Origin: Sipunculus nudus
Taxonomy: Eukaryota; Annelida; Sipuncula; Golfingiida; Sipunculidae
Reading direction: 5' to 3'
Assembly (NCBI GenBank): GCA_026874595.1
Contig: CM049306.1
Span: 83,912,142 to 83,976,141, forward strand
DNA length: 64,000 bases
In this document: in pieces, positions 1 through 13,500 of the stretch
How the letters are laid out: every line of letters starts with the position of its first letter
Position numbering within the stretch: position 1 is the stretch's first letter
The notes under the pieces: generated by a model
Databases searched by the model: none
What the model was told of the DNA's origin: nothing
What the model saw: only the letters and a program-made list of their open reading frames with translations
Position numbers and translations under genes: made by a program

Positions 1-3000
1 ATGGTACCAATGTTCCCCGGTACCTATGTTCCCTGGTGCCTATGTTCCCATGGTATCTTTTTTCTCTTAATCTATGTTTTGGTTGCCATTACAGAGCCGC
101 ACATACAACTGTGTCAAGTGTAAACATAACAAGATTTGGAGGTGTTTTTGAGGCGATTAATTACACACACGCATGCTTAGCACATATTGCTTATTTTATT
201 GAGTCCTTATCAGAAAAAAAACATTCAAGTAAATGCAATATGGCTTGAAACAGTTGGAATCCAGTATATTCAAATGGTCTCTGCATCTGTATTCACAACA
301 CGCAGGGGCAAATACAGGATGTTAAAGGGAGGGGCTCAAAAGCCTGTGCACAGAGGAACAAGTGTGCTGGAGTGCTTGTTGACTCGTACATAATTCTCAC
401 ATGCAGAAATTAAGGGAAGAAAATGGACGAGGCGCAAATTCTGGCACTGCAGTTATTCTATTTTTAGGTCTAATTATAACGTAGAAAAAGAGAAGGAACA
501 CACCCCCTTCTAAATTCACCTTTGACATTTGCATGTCACTGGTGTATTTCGCCTCGGTGCGCTGTGGGAAAATTATTTCATTAACCGCAATTCCCCAAAC
601 TGTCGTATACCCTTGTATGTGTGGTTCAGGGCAGAGAGGGGCAAGTTAGGTACCGGGGCACATATGGACTCGCCCAAGACTGAAGTGACTGTAGTCCAGA
701 ATTGGACTATTCGGGGACTATATGTAACCTGATAGTCTATGTTGCCTGTTACTTTTTCACATGTACGTTTTACTTTAAACACAAAAGCTTCTGTTGAATG
801 GCACATCGGTGTGAACCGACTATTTATGACGGACAATTGTAATCTAGTGTACGCGTTGAAAGAGCTGTTACCTGTAGCCATCTTATTATGTTCGACTGAA
901 AAAGTGTAGTTTTAGCACAATCACGGACTGATTAACAACCTGCAGTCACGCAAAACAACCTTATAATTAATTATGTACTGGGTATTCCATATGGATGTTA
1001 ATAATTTATTCCGCTGCACCAGTGATGGCTTGGTTACTTGTGGCGACATTCATATTTAGATATGAAAGGGCAGAAACGGTGCATAAAATCCCTGTAAAAA
1101 AAAAATTACAAGAGTATTTTAAGTAATGATGATGTCAAATTTTCCTGGGTGTGTCGTTTACCAGGTTTTCCAAATAAAAGTATGCCTTTAACTCAGTTTA
1201 CGTAATGAATCATTACTGAAAAAAATTACGTTCAGATGCAATGGGTAGATAATGCGATGGTTTTTTTTATATAGATAAAATATGACAGGTAAAAAAAAAT
1301 ACCAAACCCACAATTGGTTTTCCCGAGAGAATTTTAGGAAAACACTTTATTATATGGATAGCGACCCTAGCCGTGCGGGTCTAATGTATAAATGTCAGTG
1401 GTAAATTACCTGTTAACCGATGAATAATAAATGCGACTGATGCCTGTTAAAGTGTATTTGGTTAACAGTGAGCCGGACCAGGAAAGGCCACACACAATAC
1501 AGAAATAGCTTAATAATTGAACAGCCCGACATCATGTTGCGTGACAAACACGCGAGAAATGCATCACGCGTTCACCTGTCGAGTTGAAATCGACAGCAGA
1601 TGAAGTCGCGCTCACTGTACTGCCATATACAGCACAAATACATGCACGTTAACCAAACAGATTTATGGCCTAAGTTAACAATATTTCACACCGAAACCAG
1701 CTTTGAGGTCACCTGTGTAACCACTAATAAAAACGACAGTTAATCATTTTTTATTAAGAAGGAAATCCCTATGACTTAAGCAATACGTTTAACTTGGAAA
1801 TTCCTGAAATTTTATTAATTAGTGGATAGTCTTTTTAACCAGTGAATGTAGCGGTGCGACCTAAAGTGATTTCTAGTGTTATTTCATGATTACCAATTAA
1901 AAAAAAATATCAGAAAATGTTTAAATAATAAGCAAGAAAATATATAATATATAATTATACTATAACCATTTATTTATTCCGATTTAAAACTGAAGTTTAA
2001 AAAAAACTGTTATCAAGGGGCAACAGTTACAGAGAGCCCTTTTAAAGGCCATATTTCTAGCCCATTATCAAGACAACATGACCTAATGTTTTTATTAAGT
2101 GCATGCTAAATGGTTCACATCGCCTGCAGATTTTTTTTTTCACCCAAAAGCAGGACACGATGGTTTCATTGGTAATTGTTTATATACTCCTTATGAGTGT
2201 AGGGCTCATATCCCTTGGTGGCGAGTATTGTTGTGTTGTGTTAATGTTACTGTCAAACAGGCCAAAACTTTAGATCGAATGCTTTGACAGACTTTGTCAA
2301 GCTAGCAAATCAAAATTTTTCCAGTTCAAGAAAATACATTCAACAAACGCACCCTTTCCAAGTAAAACCTATTTTAATTAATTCTCATCATGAATTATTT
2401 ACAAAACATTTTCTACACTACTACCGTCTATACATGTAAATACACCTATACGCCTTTTTATGTGCTCAGAAAGCCCGGTGCATTGTGGGGGTATGAATTC
2501 TTTACCCATAATCCCTACACAGCAGAGTAGTACTCTTATGAGTAAGATTCAGCGCACATGGTTCTTTTAACCCAAAGAAATCTGTCCCATATAGTTATTT
2601 AAAGATTTATTCTCTCATACTCTTTTTATATAGGCATGATAATGTAATTTTAAGGGGAAATTGGAAAGTATTTTCCACCTGGGATATCAGACGATGCAAT
2701 GCCCATCACTTATCGACGTAAGGCTCAACCCATTAATTGGCAAAAACAGATCCTCGTGTAAAGGGAACAATAGTATTTCTTTTTTTTCTGACCTGTTTTG
2801 TTTTCATTCTTTATTTTGCCGAATGTTTTTCATATGGTTCTTTAACAAAGTCAGTCATTCACATATTTGACTAGTTTTAGAATAGTACTAATATCACACA
2901 GAATGGGATGAAAACACTCTTTGTGCTAAAACACAAAATGATCTATTATGTGATTAAAATATTAAGTCGCCACGTACTTAAACATATCATAACAGATCCA

Positions 3001-3063
3001 ATCATTTTCGGTTTGCACATATGGTGAGAACACTATTGATTACTTTACGGTTGGTTGTTTCAG
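1..3063. other. AT-rich sequence upstream of first recognised exon
   Basis: I recognise no exon or RNA gene here. The first 55 bases are a degenerate repeat of about 15 bp built on TATGTTCCC and GGTACC. The rest is AT-rich with short A and T runs. If the CNBD2-like gene is intact this is intron sequence, because the first exon found begins mid-domain after a good pyrimidine tract and CAG acceptor ending at 3063. Confidence 0.6.
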
Positions 3064-3137
3064 ATATGAAGCTAAAAGGGTGATTGTTCGGCAGGGCCAC
3101 CCGGCGTCCGCGTTTTATTTCATCCTGAGTGGCTCCG
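3064..3137 (+). CDS. CNBD2: CNBD2-like, exon a: start of cNMP beta-roll
   Basis: The exon lies between TTTCAG and GTGAGT. One base completes an upstream codon, then 24 codons follow, including VRQGHPASAFYFILSGS. This is the usual 'RQG...FYFI.SG' opening of a cyclic nucleotide-binding domain. It ends with one base of the next codon. Confidence 0.85.
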
Positions 3138-4546
3138 GTGAGTTTTATCGTGTCCTAACATAGAAAAACACCGCCCCGCACAGTGTGCAATGGCGGGATT
3201 GAATCGGCCATTACTCCGTAGCTCGCTTTATCCCTGGGGAACAAGTTAGGTCCACAGCAGATGTAAAAATCAATGTGGTCTTATTGATAATGTCAGTGAG
3301 AACAGAAAAAAACGCAAGGTTAAATGACAAAAATGAAAGAGACAGCTCATAAAAGTTTCATGGTGGTTGTATTTCACATTTTGGCCCTCTCGAAGAGATT
3401 GTTTCAGGCATCAGCACCCCCTGTTAGGCAACTGGAACACTAAATCTACCCATCAAATGATACTCTTGGCAACATTAAAAAACCAATCAGAAGAATTCCT
3501 TCACTTCTGAAATAAGCATATTTCCGCATTTTTATACTTATATATTAATTAATTGTATGAACCATAAATCTATAATATAAGAATTTAAATTAATATTTAT
3601 ATTAATGGCATTGCACGTCTCATAACTTTGCGTAGAAATGTTTCCATTATTTATTTGAATTTCTCTTCGATATTGTATTTTTTATTCTGATTCGTTCTTG
3701 ATTTCTTCTTACGTCATCAGTGGTCGTCATGGTAGCAGACGAGCGTATCGGCGCGGCAAGACCCGTGGCTTATTTGCACAAAGGAATGGCTTTTGGGGTG
3801 AGTATGGCAGGGCTGATATACGAGAATCTGAAAAAAAGGAAATCATGCTCCCTGAATATTAACAAATTAATCAATAATATCGAACAGAGTGAAATACAAA
3901 GCTTATAGAGATTATAGCTATACGGGGAGGGTTATGTATAACCAATTAGGTACATTAGAACCTCGGCATCCTGCTAACCCAGGGGAGGTAAGTTTGTACG
4001 GATAAACGAGGGATCGGTAATATGAATTTTGATCATTTAAGTGCCAGGTGAAAGAGAATATATTTTTATCATTACATATAGTACATGTTTGGGTCTACTC
4101 CTGGGTTTACTGCTTATACAACACATAATGTAACACCACGTCTTAAACACATTTTCATGATTTTTAAATAAATTTGTCAGATATTTAGCACATAAGAGTG
4201 AATGTATATCCCCATTCCGTGGTAATAGATACTAGTATACTTTCGAGTGCGGCAGGTTTCGGAGGTTCTAAATATATTTTGTCCAATGCTACTCTCTATG
4301 GACCGCTTTCCACAAAATAAACACAAAATAGTTAACAAAATCAATCAAAAGTCAGACATAATGAACCATTACCAGAAGTGCACTAACGTATAAATTAATT
4401 GGTGTTCATATATATTACAACATTTTAATGGAGATATTCAGTTTCTCGTTATATAAAAATCGATACCGCGCACGAAATGTACTTTTGATGTATGAATATG
4501 TGTTTTAAAATTAGCGGCATTACAAACAACTTTTCGTAGGCAGATA

Positions 4547-4599
<53 letters not shown>

Positions 4600-7500
4600 T
4601 TGTGGGATGTAACTAATCTTTATTAAAACTGTTAGTGATACCTAGTTATTTTCCGTCCTTTAGAAGCATACTTTACATCATATATAGGGAATGGAAATTC
4701 TTTATATAGCATATCAGTGTTCAGCATATTTTTCAAATTATCAGGAACTAGCCATAATCAACCGGACGACCCGACAGTCAACCATCATTGCCAAGGAAAC
4801 GATAGAACTGCTAAGTATTGATATCAAGGTAAGCACAGTGGCCCCATGATGTAAAAACAAAAATCTTTTACGGTAGGATCCTGCGTACCCTATACCGAGG
4901 GCTGCTAGTTTTTTGGTTGAAAGCTATATTGTGTAATTGTGGTCTGGATGATAACCGAGACACCGTCGGTTTCGAAAGTATTTATATAAAGTATATGTTC
5001 TTTCTAAAAACATTTTTTACTGATTGAATAGGATATTCCTTTAGTAATAAGATGTGAACTTGCAAACAAAATCTGTGTGAAATAATTTAATAACTAATAA
5101 CATGCAATATGTTACTGTAATAAAAGTACCAAGGACAGCGAGCTCACCAGTAAACATTCACGACATTGATTTAATGTTAGTATATAACTAATATGTCAAA
5201 TGATTGTCCGCTCAAAAAGTAGCAATGACGTCACCGGCATATCAAAATATCGGGATGACAGGATGATAACATCATCAGATATACCATTCTGTACAACAAG
5301 TAGCCTTTTGATATTTGACATTTCGCAAATGCAGCAAAATATTTGGATACTGCCGTGTTGTTTATACGTTGTTTTGTGCACTGTCTATATACGGTGAAGT
5401 TTCGACCACCTCGTGCATTAGATGTAATGTAAGATGTAACTTGGACTCGAGTCCGCGCCTGAGTCCACTTTTTAGGGACTCGGACTTTGACTCGAGGGTC
5501 CTGGACTCGGACTTTGACTCGAGGGTCCTGGACTCGGACTTTGACTCGAGGGTCCTGGACTCGGACTTTGACTCGAGGGTCCTGGACTCGGACTTTGACT
5601 CGAGGCTCCTGGACTCGGACTTTGACTCGAGGCTCCTGGACTCGGACTTGTTATCGGACTCGAAGGGAATGAGTCGAGAAATCGGTCGGAGTCCATATTG
5701 AGTCCAATAGATAACAAAATATGTCACATATTATAGACTTTTGTACATATGCGAACTACTGACGGAATATCACAAAATAACAACACCATATATACCAAGC
5801 TTAACTCAGCACTGGGAGTCATAAATAACCATTTTTGTAAAAGCAAGTGTAAACTAACTTAAACATGTACATGGTAATCTGAAATTTCCATTTTAAATTG
5901 CTTTTCTCAGAATATTATCATACTTATCTAATCGGAAATTTTTAGACAGGGGATTTTTTTCCTCCCATACGTTATATACCTTAACGAAAGGAATTATTTT
6001 TATCAAGCTCAGAAAGTAAGAAAGTGAACTATTTGCTGCGCATGTTCAGATTAAACCAAATATTATATTTGTGACCTCTTTATGAAACTGATGCCTGAAA
6101 CTCGTCAGAAACTCTTGTTGCCGCATTTTTATAACATAAACCGGCTAGACATTTCGAATAATTTAGAACCATGTAATATTTTTTTTGTATCAGACTTCAT
6201 TGGCCTGTGAGTATTGACGAAGGGATTCATTATATCGGTCTTCAAGGGCCTGTTAGTGAAGAAGAAAGGATTTATTTATATCGGCCTTCATGAGGCTGTG
6301 GGTGATGAAGACGGGGTTGAGTTATATCGGCTTGCATGAGCCTGTGAGTGATGAAGAAAGGTTTTAATTATATCGGCCTTTATGGGCCTGTGAGTGATGA
6401 AGAAAGGTTTTAGTTATATCGGCCTTCATGGGCCTGTGAGTGATGAAGAAAGGTTTTAGTTATATCGGCCTTCATGGGCCTGTGAGTGATGAAGAAAGGG
6501 GTTAGTTATATCGGCCTGCATGAGCCTGTGAGTGATGAAGAAAGGGTTTAGTTATATCGGCCTTCATGGGCCTGTGAGTTATGAAAAAAGGGGTTAGTTA
6601 TATCGGCCTGCATGAGCCTGTGAGTGATGAAGAAAGGGTTTAGTTATATCGGCCTTCATGGGCCTGTGAGTGATGAAAAAAGGGTTTAGTTATATCGGCC
6701 TTCATGGGCCTGTGAGTGATGAAAAAAGGTTTTAGTTATATCGGCCTTCATAGGCCTGTGAGTGATGAAGAAAGGGGTTAGTTATATCGGCCTGCATGAG
6801 CCTGTGAGTGATGAAGAAAGGGATTAGTTATATCGGCCTTCATGGGCCTGTGAGTGATGAAAAAAGGGTTTAGTTATATCGGCCTTCATGGGCCTGTAAG
6901 TGATGAAGAAAGGGTTCAGTTATATCGGCCTTCATGGGCCTGTGAGTGATGAAGAAAAGAGTTTAGTTATATCGGCCTTCATGGGCCTGTGAGTAACGAA
7001 GAAAGGGTTTAGTTATACCGGCCTTCATGGGCCTGTGAGTGATGAAGAAAAGGGTTTAGTTATACCGGCCTTCATGGGCCTGTGAGTGATGAAGAAAAGG
7101 GTTTAGTTATATCGACCTTCATGGGCCTGTGAGTGATGACGAAGGGGTTTATTTATATCAGTCTTCATGAGCCTGTGAGTGATGACGAAGGGGATTATTT
7201 ATATCGGCCTTCATGGGCCTGTGAGTGATGACTAAGGGGTTTATTTATATCAGCCTTAATGGGCCTGTGAGTGATGAAGAAGAGCAATAGTGTTACAGGT
7301 GCTCTTTTTATTGTGTGACACGGGCGTAACGCGTGTTGTTGTTACATTTTATGTTTAATCCGTTCTGGTTGAACTCTCGTTGTCATGTGAGCCTTGGGTT
7401 TTCACGCCTGGTCGTTGGTCACGTGATGACCCTGGTATGTGGAGGTACGCACAGCGATGTCTTCTCGATAATTCCTGAAACGCGTGCTGTGCAAGAACTT

Positions 7501-10500
7501 ATAGACTACTCGAGAAGTTGAAAATTTTCGGCTTTGGGTGTGAAGGTATATAAAGGGGCTGTTTTTAGAACAGAGGACAGACAGCAGAGCAGATTCCAGC
7601 GGACGTAGAAGCGTGTGTCAGATTCTAAGACCTTTTCCGACGAATGCGGCAATTATACATTTGCAAAGACTTTCTCTTGGATTTTATGCTCTTGGACTTC
7701 AGTTTACTTTCTGGGTTGTTGAAAGAACTTTCCACAGGACTGTCATTCTCCGAGAGTTTACATTTAAAGGACTTATCGTGGTGACGGTATTGGTATCCAG
7801 GTATTGTACCATTATCTTTCTGTGTGATTGTATTGACTTGTTGCTATAACGCTGTTTTACTGTATAATTGTATTGATTTAGTATATTGTATTGTTAGGGT
7901 TGTTTTAAGAATAAATTATAGTTATTTGTTAACAAAAAACCACTGACTTCTTTATTCATTCCCCTAGACATTTCACGCTGCCTAGTGTTACAGAATCTGA
8001 TTTTTTTTTATCTCCTTTACAAAATTTGTGTTCATCACGCATACGTGATCTGTTTATATTAGGTTCCGTAACAATAGTCATATGAGCCTTCATGGGCCTG
8101 TGGATAAGGAAGACAGGGTTTAGTTATATCGGTCTTCACAGGCCTGCGAGTAATGAAGAAAGGGAATATTTATACCGGCCTTCATCACCAAAACTGCGAT
8201 CAAGTTTTTCTATTGTTGTCAAGCTATTCTATAAAAAGCGTGATATTCGTAAATTTCTATACATGGATGGTCTTCGTCAGAACTAAAATGCAATAAAATG
8301 TTCCAGTATAGATATTTATTTGGTCAGGCTGTCAGATTTTAGAGATTATTTTCGTAATTTTGAAATTTTTGAAGGTATTCACGTATTTTATACTGTTCAT
8401 CAGTTACAACAAAAACCACACGGGGCGCCTCAACAAAGAAACCCGATGAGGCACGGGAAACCACCACGAGTTCATAGGTCGAAATATCACGAAAACAGCT
8501 TAAATGTATTCGAGGGGATGAGAGTTTTGCCAGACTCACCTTTGAAGACCTCAGAGAAGTAATTGGCATGTATGGAGATCCATGAGGATCGTATAGCCAG
8601 TTAGGGCAGCTTAAGGAGCTGTACGGGCTCACTTTGAACACTGCCCATGGGGATAAATTCAGAGAATAGGGGACACACGACTATATGAAAAAAAAATGAC
8701 ATATACCGTTGACCGTGTTTAGTTTCTTCCCCATTCCGGCAGAGGTCGTTTCTACTCAAAACGAACCTCTTCCAGTATGGAACTAGAACAATTCCTATCC
8801 AACATAATTCAACGGACTACATTTATCCTCTTCACTTTATCTATACCTTCTATTCTGATGAATTTAGAATAACCGGTTCATTGTGGTGCCAGTATTTCTA
8901 TGCCCACATGCTATTATCGGCACGGTTCTTTTTCTTGTGAGTCCGATTCTGCGCAGTGTGTAGTACTATACATACCTATATTAAAATCAATGACATCACA
9001 GTACTAGACTGCGGATTAAATAATGTACAGAAAATAAACAGCGATCTTAAATTTTGCAAAATAACCCGAGCTGTTTATTGTTGAAACCACAATGAGACAC
9101 CGAGTGCACGGCTTGCTAAAACCATAACACCTCAAACTCATGGTGAGTATCATACAAGCCCCGGCAGGGGACGACACATGTTGTCAGGCCAGCGGGACAT
9201 GTCTTTTTGCACAGTAACTTGGAAGTCACCGTTGACTTTTGTTATTAAATTCATGTTTCATGAAAAATTAGGAATGACAACCGTTACTAAACAAGAGCGA
9301 TTTATTTGGCAACATTAATAATGTTAAACGAGGTCAAGGCTTCATACTATCTATTTTTGCCTCAAGGCAGGATTTTTTAAAGGAGCCCAACCACCTATAA
9401 AGCATGTTGAATTATCAATAAAAATACCTTCTTCCCTTTAAAATTATTCTGTACCTGCCAAAATTTTGCCTTGAAACCGTTTGCTTATTCCTGTAAACGA
9501 GTGTTAAAAACAGTGGACTGGGCGCGGTCACAGGTGTCAACATAAACGCAGCGCGTGGGGCCGCGTGCACCGCGGAGCCACAACACGTGCTCTGTCTGAC
9601 ATCGCCAAAAATGCCATACATTTTTCCACTGGCGAAAACACTAAGCGTTGTGGCTTACAATCAGATCTCTGGTCACGTGGTTTGTTATGGTAAACAGACA
9701 CGTGTGGACACATCACGCAGAAACCACCACCAGGTATTGAACAGCCGCATGTGAGATACTGTGGGCTTGGATTGTTTTACTGGAAACTTTTGTAGAAAGC
9801 AAAACTGAACTGATTGTGTGGTAGAATAGGCATAATATTTCATCTGATTATTTCCCTTGAAACTTCTGTATATTATAGCCCTACATTTCTCAATATATTT
9901 AGATCCATGGTTTTATTAAACCTTCACAACACTATAATCTTGATATCTATACTCCACTAATTAATTGTCGAATATTAAGTCAACAGCTTAAACTTTAAAT
10001 AATTCTTCTTTTTTATTTCTTTTACTTATCCCTTCTTTCAAGAAACATAATTATCAGAATAATAAGGAAAGCTCGGTATTTAACAATTTAATGCATATGG
10101 AAAATAAGCTACATATTGTAAGCTACATATAAAATGCCGTATTATCATTTGATACAGGAAAATAACTTGATCAATGCCACTGTTCTCGTTTTCCGTCATC
10201 CTAAAGACAGGGGAAGTTTGGCTGATGGTTGATAAATGAGAACGTCTCAGCGAATTTTGAACAATCGGACAAATATAAAGAGTTTGCATGGGAGCAGTCC
10301 GGCGGGGATATGACTCATAGAATTGACTCGCAAATTAGCCACCAAGTGACTACTGGGCCGAAATAAAAACCCCTGAGAAATAACTTCATGTGAACGGGAG
10401 CCGGTAATATTTCATGAGGGCAGTCCTGGTAAGGGGAGAACTTTTCTCAACTCCAAGGCGAAATATTGACAGCTTTAGAGGCACCCAACTATGTAACTTC

Positions 10501-13500
10501 CGTGAAGAAACGGCATCGTTTATGCAGAAGAAAGCTTGCTCACGGCACAAGGTCATGACTCAAGGTCGTTCCTGGGCCCGTTAGTCTCGCCGCCGTCGTC
10601 TCTGTTCGCCTTAGATCTACTGATTGTTGTCAACAAATCAATAGAAATTGGCGTGGTCTCCCCCAGCTACAGCTAACTGTATTGGTCTAGCGAGAATGAC
10701 TGTATACCAATTCAACACAGACTTACATATCCATTTTGAACGATCTTCTCTTCTGTTTGATGCGCTTCAAAGACTAGAGGACAAACATAACATAAGATAG
10801 GCGTCTACACATTACTCTTTCATGACCAAATGTGACACAATAAGTTCAGCAAAGAGTGAACGTTAAGTGCTTTTCTGCGCAGATCCGCGTAAATTTACAT
10901 TGGTCATGGCACGTCAATATGTTTAGAAGGCTACCCTGGCGTATTTATTGTTCCCCCGACAGTAGTTTGATTTGCGAGACGTCCCGAGAAAGCTTCTCAT
11001 TAAAACTCGTGCATGTGTAACAACCAAGGCGACACGCGATCTCGAGTACCACTCCCGGAATATGCCGACAGGTACAGAAATAACGAGCTAGAAAAAGGCG
11101 AATTTTAACTCCGACACCAAGGTAATATTTCTCCTGTTTGCTAATTTGATGGACTATTGAGTTATTCTCATGCATGAGGTGACCGACATCTTGACAGGGT
11201 TTCACTTTTGCATTTTCTGGGTCAAAAAGGCCCTTGAGGAGTGTCGCGCATGGAAGGAAAGGTGCTAAAACGCATCTCAAAGTGCTGCGGGTAATTTAGA
11301 TGTATCTGTAAGATAATCTGTAATTTGAAATAAATCATTCACGTTCCGACTCAGATCGTGAACTTCTTGATGAGGGCTTCGATGGTTATAATGTTTTCAT
11401 GACGGCTGCATTTATCCAAAACAAAACACTCCATCCTCCAGCAATAGAAAATTTTCCACTGGCCAAGTTTTCATTTTGAAATTCTGTATAAGTTCTATTT
11501 TATGGTTTAAAAACGTAGCTTTGCATACCTGGCCTGTTAAGTAGATACTTCCACATATGTAAAAGAGTGGTATATAATGTCTGAGAATGTGCTTATGTGT
11601 TACGTTATATATAAAGTATTTATACATGAAAACATGCCTAGTTTATCAATTTGTGTATTAATTTCTTTCATTTAATGTAAATCCTAGCGTCAACGACAGA
11701 CTGATTATCTTAATATGCTCACGGTAATGTGAATGTATATTTGAAAAACTCCTATTTGGAAAAAAAATGAACTGAATTTTCTATAATTTTAGGACTTCCA
11801 TAATATATTCATGGCGGGAGGCACCAAAAATATAAACGATCCTGACCACGAAGCATTCTTAAGGTATGTATATGAAGGAAGTAGGGCTAGCACAATTTCA
11901 CGATATATCAATCCATGAGCAATCTGATTTTCAATGGTTTTGAAAAATATAGATGAAAAAGAAATACAATATTCTTAAAATAATACAATAAATCGAATGT
12001 GACTTGGAGTAATGTTACGCATCACCAAATAAAGTGATGTTAAAACATGTAAATTTTTCTTGACTTAATAAAGACAATGGTTAAGACTGAAACAGTTAAT
12101 ACGTCAAACAATCGATACATAACATCAGATCTATTATTTAACACACTCACACACACACACCCTCAGACTCACACACATATATAATGTATGTATGCATATA
12201 TGTATATACACTCCACTTCTTCAGGAACCTTGACTACCTGAGGGAATGGCCTCTCGAGAAAATGGCGGAAAACAGCAGCAAGTGCATCTTCCATTTCTTC
12301 AAGTAAGACAAATCATTTATCTGGTGAACACATTTTATTTAGGCTATAGTATATTTGGAACTACTTTCTCCATGCATTGTGAACCCAGCAGGTTTTGGTA
12401 GTCGTATGCCGACGTGTAACGCACAACTGCTGGTTGTTTTTCATTCTTATACGCCCTTCTATGACGGGACTTATTATTTTATACCCATGGTCCGTCCGTC
12501 CGTCCGTCTAGCTGTCCGTAGGTACATTGTCCATCCTATAATATTTAGTATCGCCGATAACTTACCAGGGATTTGACGAATTTTCACGAAACTCACCATA
12601 ACTTCTTACGAATAGATTATGTCGCCTGTGTTCGATTATAGGCAAAGTCTACCCATATTTAATGAGGTCAGAGGTCATCAAGCTACTTTGTGGTGTCGTC
12701 GCGATAACTAACCAGGAATATGATGAAACTCAACAGAAATATTAATGAAATATTAATCTATACAATATCTCGATTTCTGTCAAAATCCATGCATATTTAA
12801 TGAGATCAAAGGTCATCATACTTTGCTGGTGTTTTGATGACTTAGCAAAAGTCTGATGGATTTTCATGAAACACATTATAACTATTAACCGATAGAGTTT
12901 CTCCCAAATTCATATTTATGGTCCTCTTGTTCATATAGTGATGTTGCGATGCGATTTCCGGCCATTTGATTGAATTTTACGAGACGTTACCACTTAGTTG
13001 CAGACGGTCATTAATTAACTGAAGCCACGATTACATTTTAATATTTTCTTCTAAATCGAGCTTTTTTGTACTAGTATGTGAAAATATGTGACACAAACAT
13101 ACAGACACATACATGTATGTATGTATTTATGTGTGTATGTATGTATGTATGTGTGTATGTATGTCTGAACGTATGTATGTATGCATGTTTGTCTGTCTGT
13201 CTGTCTGTCTGTATGTATGTATGTATGTAAGTATGTATGTATGTATGTATGTATGAATGTATGTGTGTATGTATACATGTATTTGTATGTGTGTATGTAT
13301 GGAGAATGTATTTATGTATGTCTGTATGTATATATCTCTGAATGTACGTATGTATATTTGTCTCTGTCTGCCAGTCTGTCCATCTGTCTATCTGTCTGTT
13401 TGTGTGTCTGTATGTATGTATGTATGTATTATGTATATATGTATGTATATTGCATTGCAATACTGAATAATATCGTCTGGAACAGAGATGGGTAAAGTCG

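Noticed and set aside
5315..5727. Overlapping Asp/Ser/Arg- and Pro/Ser-rich repetitive proteins
   Set aside because: Products of the 27-bp minisatellite, open in many frames because the unit is a multiple of three. No splice or start context.
6188..7286. CRISPR-like array
   Set aside because: The 46-bp units are contiguous tandem repeats with no unique spacers, in an animal genome.
8320..8641. 80- and 100-residue frames on opposite strands
   Set aside because: No motif recognised on either strand; mutual antisense shadows in intron sequence.
13051..13495. Open frames of up to 129 residues on both strands rich in Thr/His/Ile or Cys/Val/Tyr
   Set aside because: They come entirely from the GTAT/GTCT microsatellite and have no other coding sign.
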